64,000 nt of DNA from Rhynchopus sp. YZ270_cl-10 (Eukaryota > Euglenozoa > Diplonemea > Diplonemida > Diplonemidae). Below the pieces are notes generated by a model. It saw only the letters and a program-made list of their open reading frames with translations, was not told where the DNA came from and searched no databases. Location: assembly GCA_964035575.1 (NCBI GenBank), contig OZ037884.1, forward strand, positions 682,001 to 746,000, in the 5' to 3' direction. Below, one piece after another: positions 45,301 to 56,235 of this stretch; the first letter of the stretch is position 1; each line of letters opens with the position of its first letter. The position numbers were made by a program, and so were the translations under genes.

Positions 45301-48196
45301 CGGCGGAGGCATCGTACCAGGCGGTGCGTCGTTTCCACCTTTCGAACATCTCGTTCATTGCGGGGGTGTTGGTGATTCCGGTTCTGTTGATTCTGCTCGC
45401 ACCATTGCAATGTGAGTATGTGAACCGGATCGAAGGGGACACCCCATTGCAGCCGAGGCTGAGGGTGTACAGAGACTATGATTGTTTTACGACGGTGTAC
45501 CCGCTGGCGGTGTTGCTTCCTGTGTCTGCGGTGGTGTCGTTGATGTTCTGTTTGTTGGTTGTGGACACAGCAACGTTCCGGCATGCCCCCATGCTGCATC
45601 CTCCGTGTTTGACAGGGTTGGATGTGCGTTCACGGAGGGCGTTTGAGGCAGGGCGTATCTTTTGGCTTGCGTTGCAGATCTCGGTGTTGCTTGTTGCCGA
45701 CCCCGAGGCTGAGCCGCTTCATATGTTGATCGGATCGATTATCGCGCAAGGTGGCTATCTCCTCTGGACAGTTCTGACCTGGCCGTGTGTGTACGACAAT
45801 ATCAACAAACTTCGTGCAACGGTACAGCTCATTGCCTTCTGGTCTCTCTGCATTGCGCTTGCTGCGCATACCAGACGTCCTCCTGCGTTCCGTCTTTGCG
45901 TTGAAACACATACCACAGATTGGGTGTTGGTGGGTATCTTCATTGGAGGGTGTTGCGCGTTTCCTTTTATTCTTCATATCACAAGATTCTTGCAAGTAAA
46001 AAAGCATTTAGCAGGTGAAGAGCTTCATGAGGAGATTGTTACCAAACAGAATGAGTTGACCGTTAAAAAGAGGCAGCAAGCGTTGGAGGGGAGCAGTCTT
46101 AAATCCTCTGGGGACAAACTGAAGGAAAAGGAGAAGGAGAAGGAGGGGGGAACACGAAGCAGCACCTCCCGAACAACCTCTGTCTCCCAAAGGGAGGCCT
46201 CCGACGAGCTGTCTGCTGCAGAGCGCTCTGTGGCGGAGCTGGTGGAGGAGTGTGCGTTGCCTTACTACCTTGAGTTGGAGAGGAGACCGAGGAGCTTTCA
46301 TATTATGATGAAAGAGCGGGGGATGACCGGAATGCATGTGGACAGCGAGCGGGAAGACGAATCTGGCTACCGTGATTGGACGAGAGGGCAGCTGTTGGGG
46401 AGGGGAACCTTTGGGTCCGTTTATCTGGCGATTTTGCGGAGTGGTGCGTTGGTGGCTGTGAAGGTGGTTGAGATGCGTGCGGGGGAGTCTATTGTGCCTG
46501 CAGAGGTGGAGCAGGAAGTCTCCTTTCTCAGGATGCTGAGGCATCCGAACATCATCGAGTATAAGCTCTGCCTGGTCGACAAATCGCGGCAGTGCATCAA
46601 CATCTTCATGGAGTATGCTGTCGGCGGCTCCCTCACAGCCTTGGTGAAGCGCTGCAATCGCAGCCTCAGAGAGGATGTAGCAGTAGTGTACATACAACAG
46701 ATCGTGAAAGGTCTTGCCTTCCTGCATGGTCGCGGTGTAGTGCACCGCGACGTGAAAGGGGAGAACGTGCTGCTAGACGCAAATGGTACAGTGAAGCTCG
46801 CAGATTTCGGCTGTGCCCGCGAGATGTCAACAGTGACAGTGTCAGGCACCTTTGCAGGGTCGCCATATTGGATGGCGCCCGAAGTCATCAAAAACAAAGG
46901 GTACAATAAAAAGGCGGATATCTGGTCTGTTGGGTGCACCGCGATTGAGGTGCTTACACGGTATGTCGTTTGGGGGTTTTTTTTATTGAGACCGCTTTTT
47001 TTTACTCCAGGCTCGTAGTACCAAACTTATGGGTATTAGACATTATCTCCAACGTTGTGCACTTCCACATAACACTGTGCGATAACGATTATGATCAAGG
47101 TTGACTAAGCATTAATAGGCTTAGGCTCATCTTATAAAACCCCCCCTTTTTTTTGGACGCCAATTTGCTACTGTGCGAATAGCCTCTTTACCTATACCTG
47201 ACATATCACAGGGGCGCAACACCGTGGAAGGCGTTTGAGAGCATCTACGCAGCTATGTACCACGTGACGCACTCGGTGGAACACCCCAACAACAAGCCAA
47301 AGCACACCACACCGGAGTGCGAGAGCTTCTTCGACGGCTGCTTCCACCGTGACCCTGAGGAGCGCCCCGATGCACAGGTATGTGGGATTGATCTCTGTGC
47401 ATTGATATGCATTGTCCGCCTACTGTTACTACTATAAGAAAATTCACAACGCAATCCAGCGGGTTCAGTGGCCGTACTGTTTCGGTGCACTGTGCACTGT
47501 CATCACTTCGGTAGGCAGAAACACGGAATAGGGGGTGTGAAGAGTCACCCCATCACTGCACAACACATCAGCACATTAAGGTCTATGTTCTGCGCAAGAA
47601 TTACCCTCACATCCACCACAACAGGACCTCCTGCAGCACCCATGGCTGAAGGACAAAGGCAAGGACATCCTCTCTGCGGATGGAGGCGAGCACACCAGCG
47701 CACCTGAGGAGGACGTCATGTCTAGCACGGGGGGGTCTGCACGGTCGCGTACACCGCCTATCACAGGGCTGGTATGTGTATTTGTTTCCATTATGTCCCA
47801 CCCTTTGCGACTGAGATGCGTTTTAGCACGTTTCAACTACCCTTTGTTGTATGAGCACTCCATCCTGCTCTTGTGTTCCCTTTTTTTTCAACAGCGAACA
47901 ATAGGATGATTGTTACCAATTTTTCTTTTCTGGGGGTGACGGAAGCATCAATCAATAAAGTGCCCTCCGTGGTTTGATATCCGCGGAGAGGGCGTGCCTG
48001 AGCACAAAGGGTGTTTGCAATTTTTACAACCTTTCCTTTTCTTTTTGCTTTGTCACAGACCCTAGGCCGCCAAGAGGTGGAGTACACGATCACCAGCTCG
48101 ATGGCTGCTGCCGGGATGGGAACGGACTTCCGCACCACTGCTGGCGCAACTACTACAGGCAACACCACCCAACCCAACGAGGAGGGTCAGGTCTGA
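42339..48196 (+). CDS. Receptor-like multi-span MAPKKK-type kinase, copy 3
   Basis: The exons are 42339-46960, 47212-47377, 47625-47771 and 48059-48196, for 1690 residues. Exons 1-3 encode the same protein as copy 2. Exon 4 differs: SMAAAGMGTDFRTTAGATTT here against SMDAAGMGTDFRTTAGAATT in copies 1 and 2, and QPNEEGQV against QPTEEGQV. Introns 2 and 3 are also slightly shorter and changed. All splice sites and catalytic residues are kept, so it looks functional. This copy keeps an older, separate 3' end. Confidence 0.85.
47097..47139 (+). repeat. CTAAGC stem-loop repeat in kinase intron 1, copy 3
   Basis: Same as 38606-38648, at an offset of 8491. Confidence 0.8.
47808..47842 (+). repeat. 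GAGCTCGAC repeat, shortened, kinase intron 3 copy 3
   Basis: It begins GCGACTGAGATGCG and lacks the ATGAGCTC start found in the other two units. Confidence 0.7.
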
Positions 48197-49417
48197 TGTC
48201 TTCGAGATGAATGGGGTGACAGGGGGGACACTTCCGCATACTTCCGGTACAGGGTCCTCCAGTCTCTTTTTGAAAACCCTACAATGTCTTAATCTACTGA
48301 TCATCGTGTTGCAACCTTTCCAACAGAGTGGAAAAAAAAAAGGGCAAAGGGCAGGGTTCTGCGGGGGTGGGGGAGGGAATATTGAATATTTGAAGACACT
48401 GTGTACACAAGTCTTCTTGGGAGGGAATTATTGGGGGTTTTTTTGGGGCGGATGTTTTATTCAGGGTTTTACAGTCCATATGTGGGATGTAATACCTGCA
48501 ACTGCTTTCAAAGGAAAAATTTTTTTTTGGGGGTTTTGCCCTGATATTAGTTGTTACGTTGTTGTTATGGTCAAATCTGGTTATTTTTTTTGTGTGCCTT
48601 TCCAATGTGTTCTATTTTCATTTTGTCTAGGGAACTACTTCAGCCACTTATGTGACGACATCTCACGATAGGTAGGCCGTGTGCCGAAATGTTTTCATTT
48701 CCCCCTAAAATTTGACGCGGTTCGTTGAAACGTTCTAGTTTGTTTGCCGTTTTCTTCACCATTTTTATTTTATTTTCTCAAAAGCTGCAAGATCGAAGGG
48801 CCTCTTACCCCCTTTTTCAACGAATTTCCCACGAATTTCCCCTGCAAAAAAAAAACGGTAAATTAACCTGCGTGTACGCGATTTCCTTTCCCCCCCTTTT
48901 TTTTTTGTAAATTTACAAAACCAGCCTTTGGACAAAGGTGGTTTTTGTCGGTGTTTCCCAAAAAAAAGGAGGCAAACCAAAAAAAAATATAAAATAAAAA
49001 CAAGAAAACAACCCACACACACACAGGCTTGGTTGAACACCTTTTTCTGGATAGTCAACAATCCCAGCTACCCCAGAAAGGCGTCTTTTTTTCCCCCCTC
49101 CAAATTATTATCATTACTGTTGCCATCAAAACTTCGCTGTTCTTTCGACCCGACGCAACTGATATGCGACTCTTTGTGTATCATCCAAAATCACGGTTCT
49201 GTTCTTTTTTTTGAGTATTCCCCCCCACTAGGCATACCTTGCCCAAAAACTCGCCCAAATTCGGGTGCAAAATCTTAGTCAGCTTTTGGAAAATTTGCTC
49301 CCACTTCACTGCTCTATGTCCTGCGCCGTCCTGGCGGAGTGTTTGCACTTTTCAACTTTCTCTTCTGCAGTTTGCTGGTGAGGGTTTTCCCCCCTTCCCC
49401 CTCTACTTTTTATTTGT

Positions 49418-49462
49418 AAGGTGACTAAGCACGAGAGGCTTAGGATCATCTTATAAACTTTT
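49418..49462 (+). repeat. CTAAGC stem-loop repeat, filled site
   Basis: It reads AAGGTGACTAAGC, ACGAGAG, GCTTAGGATCATCTT, ATAAACTTTTC. The matching position in units 1 and 2 (about 32911-32924, and plus 8491) goes straight from a CCCCTCC tract to TTTTTTTCTCAG with no stem-loop, so this copy is a separate gain or loss. Confidence 0.85.
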
Positions 49463-49620
49463 CTTTTTTTTTTCTCAGCATATGTTTTTTTCTTCTGTGT
49501 ACACCATCTTTCTCAGACATCAAAAAAAAAACCCCCCCAAGGTAGGGTAAATCAATCTCTCTCGTTAGCAAAGAGACTGTTTCATGCTCACAGCACCCTT
49601 TTTGGCGTGATCCACAGCCC

Positions 49621-49675
49621 TACTTGGGTAGTACTTGGGTAGTACTTGGGTAGTACTTGGGTAGTACCTGGGTAG
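49621..49675 (+). repeat. 11-bp minisatellite, 5 units
   Basis: There are four TACTTGGGTAG units and a last TACCTGGGTAG, followed by TACTATAG. The same array, with the same variant last unit, stands at 50894-50992. Confidence 0.9.
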
Positions 49676-49999
49676 TACTATAGCAGGGGGGGGGTGTGTG
49701 CCCTTATATTTTCCCGTGTTTTTTCTCCCAGCGTGGGGGAGTGGGGGCGGTAGGTAATTGGCTGCACTGACATCCGTCAGGCAACCAAATCGTGTTTTAG
49801 AGTGAAATGAGGTCATTCGTGTCGACCAAATGACCAAAAAAGAAGGTGAAAGGGAAGGGAGATAGGGAGAAATACCCCCCTTCTTTATTACCGTACTAGT
49901 AAAAATGTTGGAACGCTCAAAAAAACCCCATCCCTTTTTTTCCTCAAACCCCAAAAAACCCGTAAAACCCAGACGTATTGCATAATCGTACAAAAAGTA

Positions 50000-50524
50000 T
50001 TAGTCACGTTTTCTTTTCATTCCTCCCACACGCACTGGTTCCTCTCTCTGATCTTCACCTTCTTCTTCTTCATCGTCTTCGTCTGCTTCGGATTCCTCCA
50101 AATCCTCCTCCTGTTCAACTCCATCTCCAATTTTCGGCTGCGTGAGCACCACTATTTCTGGTTGGGTGGGATGGGCTTCGTCATCCCACTTTGCCAGCCT
50201 CCGTAACGTTGGCCGGTTCGGTATGTCCCGACTTTCTGACTGGGCTTTCAGCATCTCCTCGTATCCTCCCCACTCCGCGTACATCTCGTCGTCAGCTTCT
50301 CCAGTATCCCATTTTTCAAGAAGGGTGCCCCAAAAATTTGGGGCACCCGCGTTCACAACCGACGACACACCGGAGGAGTTCGACCACTTGATGCACCGTG
50401 GGCGCATCGTCGCCCAGGTGCGGCTGGCAATCAGGGTGTCACCGACACCCAACAGGGGCTTGAGGTCCGCACCCTTCTTCGGTTCCAACCCCTTGGTTGA
50501 AAACTTCAACCTAAGTGGGAGCAT
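50000..50524 (-). CDS. Acidic-tailed protein of unknown function
   Basis: It encodes 174 residues on the minus strand. The N-terminal 100 residues contain GVGDTLIASRTWATMRPRCI, KWDTGEADDEMYAEWGGYEE and several Trp residues. The C-terminal 45 residues are almost all Glu and Asp, then GGMKRKRD, a likely nuclear localisation signal. Acidic tails of this kind are common in nuclear chaperones and ribosome-assembly factors, but I do not recognise the family. It is the only gene called on the minus strand in this window. It lies between two arrays of the same 11-bp repeat. Confidence 0.6.
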   Translation of the reverse strand: MLPLRLKFSTKGLEPKKGADLKPLLGVGDTLIASRTWATMRPRCIKWSNSSGVSSVVNAGAPNFWGTLLEKWDTGEADDEMYAEWGGYEEMLKAQSESRDIPNRPTLRRLAKWDDEAHPTQPEIVVLTQPKIGDGVEQEEDLEESEADEDDEEEEGEDQREEPVRVGGMKRKRD

Positions 50525-50650
50525 TACGTTTTTTTTGTTTCGCGTGGATCACCTGGGCTTGTAATAGGGTGTAATAGTGGTGTAATGGTGAGACACTGTC
50601 GTGTGATTGTGTGTGCCGCAGTGGGTGGCTCGGGACGCCACAATCTCTGT

Positions 50651-50850
50651 GTGTACAGTGTGTACAGTGTGTACAGTGTGTACAGTGTGTACAGTGTGTA
50701 CAGTGTGTACAGTGTGTACAGTGTGTACAGTGTGTACAGTGTGTACAGTGTGTACAGTGTGTACAGTGTGTACAGTGTGTACAGTGTGTACAGTGTGTAC
50801 AGTGTGTACAGTGTGTACAGTGTGTACAGTGTGTACAGTGTACAGTGTAC
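50651..50850 (+). repeat. 9-bp minisatellite, about 21 units
   Basis: GTGTACAGT repeats almost perfectly and the last units shorten to GTACAGT. All three frames stay open on each strand, which gives false reading frames. It lies upstream of the minus-strand gene start. Confidence 0.95.
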
Positions 50851-50893
50851 AGTGAAAAAACCAAAAAAAATTTAAAATGGACACCCCCCCCCC

Positions 50894-50992
50894 TACTTGG
50901 GTAGTACTTGGGTAGTACTTGGGTAGTACTTGGGTAGTACTTGGGTAGTACTTGGGTAGTACTTGGGTAGTACTTGGGTAGTACCTGGGTAG
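50894..50992 (+). repeat. 11-bp minisatellite, 9 units
   Basis: There are eight TACTTGGGTAG units and a last TACCTGGGTAG, followed by TACTACAG. It has the same orientation and order as the array at 49621. Confidence 0.9.
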
Positions 50993-51067
50993 TACTACAG
51001 ATAGCTATGGACCACGCCACTTTTGTTTTAAAAAAAATAATTTTATATCTTTCCGACGAATGTGAAC

Positions 51068-51108
51068 AAGGTGACAACGAGAGGCTTAGGTTCATCTTAT
51101 AAACTTTT
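51068..51108 (+). repeat. CTAAGC stem-loop repeat, shortened
   Basis: It reads AAGGTGAC, then AACGAGAG, GCTTAGGTTCATCTT, ATAAACTTTTC. The CTAAGC of the left arm is missing, so the stem is cut, while the tail is conserved. Confidence 0.7.
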
Positions 51109-51139
51109 CTTTCTTTTTGCTTATTACTCTAAAAATCCC

Positions 51140-51172
<33 letters not shown>

Positions 51173-51447
51173 CCCCCTCCAACACCACACACCCATCACA
51201 CCCATCACACCCTACCAGCCACACACACACGTCTCCCTACCCTCTAGAATCTCCCCTCTTTTCCTGTACACTATGCATTAGACTCTCCCTCTCCCTCTTC
51301 ATTTCCCTTTTTTGTAACCCACGTTTTCCTTTTGTTATGATCAGATAACGGTTATCTTTTAGGTAGTTTTTTTTTTTAGGCAGGGCCAACCGAGCGACCT
51401 CGGTGATACTGAACTCTCGCACCCACCTCTGTGGTGGGGGGGATTTC

Positions 51448-51481
<34 letters not shown>

Positions 51482-51611
51482 GTAAAAAAAGGATCGGATT
51501 TTGTACCCTCAAAAAATTTGGGTACAAGAACCCCTTCAGCGACACCATTCCTTAGCTTTTTATTTGCAACCACGCATTGTTTGAGAAGGCCCTACTTCCC
51601 TCCCTTCCAAG
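51109..51611. other. Intergenic, CT-rich
   Basis: The stretch holds a (CT)n run (51146-51172), an ACACACCC block and T runs before the next gene. It is probably promoter DNA; I see no gene. Confidence 0.45.
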
Positions 51612-54389
51612 ATGCCGCCACCTCCTCCACAACTCCCGATTGTCCCACATCTGATGTGGTTCGACCAGGTGTTTACGGGGTCTGACAATTTGGTGTATAT
51701 GCGGATTGTGGAGAAGAGTACACGATATGGGAAACGGCAGAAACGAGCACTAGTCGTTTTGCCTGATAAACTGCACCTCATGGGAATGGACCACAAAATA
51801 TCCCGCCGCGTTGGGATGGACTCAATTAAAGCCATGAAACGGCGGCGAATTCCCGGAAAATCTGAAGACGAAAGCGGGATGGTCTGGCAGATCCTTCTTG
51901 TGGTCCCCTCCGAGCATGACATCCTCATCGACTTCACAGCGGACGACAGGAATGAAACGCAGGACCACCGATCTGCAGAGTATTTTATCAAAACGCTGAA
52001 CCGACTGCATCGTGCGCATTTCCCTCGGTCACAACACTTCGACACTGTGGTGCCGCAGACGGAGGATCTATATTTGCAGGCAAACTTTGAAAAGCCGGAA
52101 GGCTACAAACCCCCCAAGGTGTATCTCACCAACAAGGCGAAGCAGCAGCAGCGCAGCAAGAGTACATCAGGTGGCACCTCCGCGGCCCTCTCAGGGGGCA
52201 CTCCCGTATCAACCCTAGGTGGCACACCTGGGTCGTCACGGCAGGGCAAGCCCTCCTTCGGGGTGCACAGTATAGGAAGCAACCTCGACTCCTTGAGGGA
52301 TTCGCCCTCAGCATCGCATTTGTCGTCGCCGAAGAAGGTGTGTAAGGGGGTTTTTTGCATGGGCGTTTTAGCTCTTTTATATAAGTTGCATTGGGGTGTC
52401 TTCACAGAGATTGTGGTTGGTGTTGTGTTGAAGGGTTGTCTTGAGTGTGCAACACTCCGGTTTTTATGATAACCCCAAGGGGGTGGGTTGTCCTCGGGGA
52501 GGGCGTGTGTGTGGAATTTTTTGCAGGGATGACGATATTTTTTTTATTGAATTTTCTGTCTCGTATGTCTCACATTACCTCACAGACTGTGCGTACTGCC
52601 GCGTTCCCTGACTACGACCCGCAACAGCCGCGTCAGCTCTCGAAGGAGGAGATGGCGTATCTCGAGAAGTACTTCGACAAGGTGGTCAAACAGAAGGTAT
52701 TGGTGATAAGCAAAAGAGGGGAACTTACCCGACGCTTTTTTCTACTTCTCCGTTTGTTTCGGTCGGCTAAGCACATTATTTTCATTCAAACATTTCTCTT
52801 TATGCCCAGTCAAATCTTTCTCTCCTTCCAAAGCAATTTTGCATTCAAACTGCTGTTTTGATGAAACATCTAACGAAGGCACATCACTCACCAACACATA
52901 CCCACATACCCACACACCCACAGCTCCAAGTATGGAATGCCACAATAGAAGAGGAAAACGTGCAGCTCAAGCTCAAGGTAGGCCAGCTCGACACTGCCTT
53001 GGAGGTATGGCCATGCAAGACAACCCTCTTATCAATTTTACCTAGACCCAACACATATTGTAACAAATCCTGAAAAAAGTGATGCCCATCTATACGGCTA
53101 CACTAATCCAACAAAAATTACCGAAAATGGGGTAGTCAGGACCACCAAAAACACATAGTTTCCAGCACGGCTCTCCTTTTTTTTCAGACAATTTTATCAA
53201 AAACCCCTCCCTTTCACAGGAGTCCAAATCTGAATGCAACCGCTCTGCGGAGAAGCAGCGTGAGTACAAAGAGCTGCTTGCACAGCTGACGAGCGAGGTT
53301 GAGGCGGCACGCGAGGAGAAGGACACACTCGCGGCGGCGATGAAGCGACAGCACCAACAGCTGCAGCAGCAACTCCAGGAAGAGCAACAACAACACCAAC
53401 AACAACAACAACAACAGACACAACCACCATCACCCTCAAGCAACAGCCCACACAGCGACCGCGGCACGCAGCCACACCACCACTTCCCCCTCCGCTCGGC
53501 CACACCACAGGACAGCACGACACACTCAGCCTACGCATCCTACACCGCACAGCTCCACGACCCCTTCACGCCACCCCCCGCACGCACCAGAAAGGGCCAC
53601 ATCCTCTTCTCCCCCACACCGCAGTCGACCCCACCGATGTCGCCTCCAGGCGCAGAGGTACTGCTTAGTGGCGACCTCTTGCAACGGGTGGGGAGCGACA
53701 CACTCAGGGGCACTTCGTTGTCACGGCTTGACATTGCGTATTCAGTGGGGTCACCCACGACGAATGCTGCTCGATGTGCAAACCTTGAACCGGATGCAAG
53801 CTTTGCGCAGTCCTCTGTTTCGGGTGCCTCGGTGTCGCGATCGGCGTCGTTGCATATGCGAGACAGCGTTGCCTCCCCTGCACCGCTCTCAGCATTGCGC
53901 AGCTCTTCACGCAGAGTCTCTCTCGAATCCCTTCCAGGTCTGACTGCCGCAGAAGCAGAGATTCTTGCTACCAACGCATCAGTACGCTCAGCAGCAGATC
54001 TCCAATACGCCACAATGGACGACCTCCTCGCTGTCCTCTCAGCCCCCGCCGCAAGGAAGCTCCTTGCTGCAGTAGGCTACCGTGAAGGCGCGACCAGCGA
54101 TGCGACCTTAGTAAACTGCAACGTCTTCGCCCCGCCACGTCTGGTGGTCGAAGGGGAGACCGTGCAGAGCAGTGCAAATGGGGGCAGCGGGTTGATGCAG
54201 GAAAACTCAAACCTGCGTTCGATGGTGGAGTTTCTGCAGGGGCAGATCAACTACCTCGATGCGATGAAGGGCGTGCCAACCAGAGGGGTGCGTGCAGTGA
54301 TGTCCCCAGGTGTCATGAAGAAGCTGGGTGTCGATGGGTTTGCGCCCTCAGTAGTGGAGTCTGAGGGGATGGATGATGAGCAGTCATAG
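51612..54389 (+). CDS. Coiled-coil, polyQ-containing protein
   Basis: I infer four exons: 51612-52337, 52586-52696, 52924-53004 and 53220-54389, all joined in phase 0, for about 695 residues. Residues about 15-150 form a compact domain with VYMRIVEKSTRYGKRQKRAL, LHLMGMDHKISRRV and VPSEHDILIDFTADDRNE, which reads like a PH-like or TH1-like beta fold. I cannot assign it. A Ser/Gly-rich linker follows. Exons 2-4 begin a coiled coil (YLEKYFDKVVKQK, IEEENVQLKLKVGQLDTALE, KQREYKELLAQLTSEVEAAR) that ends in a Gln-rich stretch coded by mixed CAA/CAG. Later, LPGLTAAEAEILATNA is followed by DLLAVLSAPAARKLLAAV, a helical pair that could be SAM- or HhH-like. A second short coiled coil lies near the C-terminus. 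It is probably a cytoskeletal or scaffold protein. Confidence 0.7.
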
Positions 54390-55200
54390 CACCTCAGCAA
54401 AGGGGGGGTTACGCATGGGTAGACGCTAAAGGCAAGCAAAATGGCGCAAACAGAGGAGCATTTTTTTTTGGTCAAAATAGGATAGTCGAAATAACTATGA
54501 CCCCGGCTTGTCCTCATTCATCGGGTAGTGATGTTACTAGGTAATAATAACAGTGAGTGAACAGGACAGGCCCCAAAAGCTCATCGGTAATTGTGTGGTG
54601 GTATTGTGCTGTTCACCCTTCTTTCTCTTTGTTGCATGTGCCTGCGAGCAGTCGATTGCCAAAAAAGACTTGATGTTCTTCTGTCACCCCACCATAAAAT
54701 GTGTTGATGTAACGTTATGTGCATTTTGCACATAGTTTTGATACAGAATTGGTTCTGCACCGCCTTGTGGGGCAGGTGTGGATGAGGAGCAGGTGAAAAC
54801 AAAAAGGATAAGGGAAGGAGACAGTATCGAACTGTAAAAAAATATAGCGACAGTCTGTCTTGGCATCTACACTAAACAGGCTATTAAAAGAAAACGTTGT
54901 TAGTATTCTTTTGAACCTTAAGTGGTATTGAATACAGGGGCCCATGGAGGGTTGTTGATGCAATTAATGAAATGAAGGCGCACCGTTCTGTGACCATCCT
55001 AGCCCCTTCAGGAGGCATTGAGTGAGTACAGAACCCATTATCGGTGTGAGGCTATTGTAGCCAAAAAAAAAAACGTAAAATGTATTTTTGAAAAAATGTG
55101 TATGGGTGGTACGGATCCTGTTTGTATATTCGTGTGATTTTTTTTTTTTTTTTTTGGTGTTTTGTTGTTGCCTGTATGCTCTGTTGTGTTACGCTCATTA

Positions 55201-56149
55201 CTGGGGGGGGGCTAATACAAGTACCCCCGGTAATACAAGTACCCCTGCAAATACAAGTACCCCCCGGGTTTTTCGATTTAAATTAATTTATATTTTTAAT
55301 ACAAGTACCCCCCACTTTTGTGTACGTTTTTCCTAGCAGGTGGTGCCAAAAAAATTTTCCCAGCAATTTTTACCACAAAAATCGAGAATTTTTTTTTTCT
55401 ATTTCGGTGCCAGGCTTTGCGCAAATTGTTGGCCCTTGGCCCGGGATTTTTGGATATTTTTGTGGAGCGTTTTTTGCAAACCGGGGTTTCTTTACCAAAA
55501 CCAGAGAATCTCATATTTCATAGTGAGGGTACTTTAGAGTGTTTTTGTACCCACATGTGACCCCACCGTGGAGAGCAATCGGCTCGCGCAATCAAAAGAA
55601 ACCAGAGAAAAGAAAAAACGAAAAAAGTTGGGTACCGTGCACCTGCGGCGCTACCTGTTCCCAGTCAAAAACACCACAATTTCATCTGAATTTGGGTTTT
55701 CAGACTGAAAATGCCCCTTGTTTACGAGTCTGGGTTCATATTTTGTGAAAATTTAAGTCACTAAAATTTTGTTCATTTTTCCGAATATGCCCCACCACAG
55801 CGCGGGATTGTCTCAGAAATGCCACAAAACACTGTTTTTTCACCCCAGACGTTACCCGTCGCAACTATTTGAGGTGCGTTTTTTTGGGCCCGAAACATGA
55901 TTCTTCAGATTTTTTCCAAAAGTTAGCGCGAAGCCTGCTTCACACCTTTTCTCTTTTCTCGATTTTTCGGATTTTTGCTAAGGCGTTGTCCCATACAAAA
56001 AAAAATTATTTTCCCCCCATACAAAATGTACAGGGAAAAAGTTTTTAATACAAGTACCCACATCACCTTTTTTATTTTTGAAAAACCCGGATCTATTAGT
56101 TTTACCCGCTCAATACAAGTACCCGGTACTTGTATTAGCTCCCCCCCAG
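55201..56149. mobile_element. 949-bp MITE with TA target duplication
   Basis: TA flanks both ends (55199-55200 and 56150-56151). The left end reads CTGGGGGGGGGCTAATACA and continues AGTACC; the right end is its reverse complement with two changes. The motif AATACAAGTACCC recurs about six times near the two ends, in both orientations, as expected for transposase-binding sites. No protein is encoded, so it depends on an enzyme made elsewhere. Confidence 0.75.
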
Positions 56150-56190
56150 TAATGCGGCAAGCATTGGGCAGGAAGAATTATAAAAAGTGA

Positions 56191-56235
56191 AGCTCATCCT
56201 CAGGTGTCTACACTAATACCAAGCTTTCAAAAAGA
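56191..56235 (+). repeat. CTCATCCTC dispersed repeat, diverged
   Basis: GCTCATCCTCAGGTGTCTAC, ACTAATACCA and TTCAAAAA match the copies at 23462 and 25090 block for block. Confidence 0.55.

Larger units (their letters stand above)
42320..49525 (+). repeat. Kinase tandem unit 3
   Basis: The front is the same as unit 2 up to about 47426. After that it diverges: about 5-10 percent changes, no nested palindrome, a different insert at 48876-49065, and a stem-loop at 49418. Homology ends near 49525. Confidence 0.9.
48197..49999. other. 3' flank of kinase copy 3 and beyond
   Basis: The stretch is diverged kinase-unit flank to about 49525, then non-repeated DNA with an 11-bp minisatellite (49621-49675) and G-rich and C-rich runs. 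I see no gene. Confidence 0.5.

Noticed and set aside
50585-50904. Open frames of about 80-110 residues on both strands made of VYS, CVQ and HTV repeats
   Set aside because: They are translations of the 9-bp minisatellite, whose length keeps all frames open. Nothing outside the array looks coding.
50651-50992. CRISPR-like array
   Set aside because: The repeats are 9 and 11 bp with no spacers, in a eukaryotic genome. These are minisatellites.
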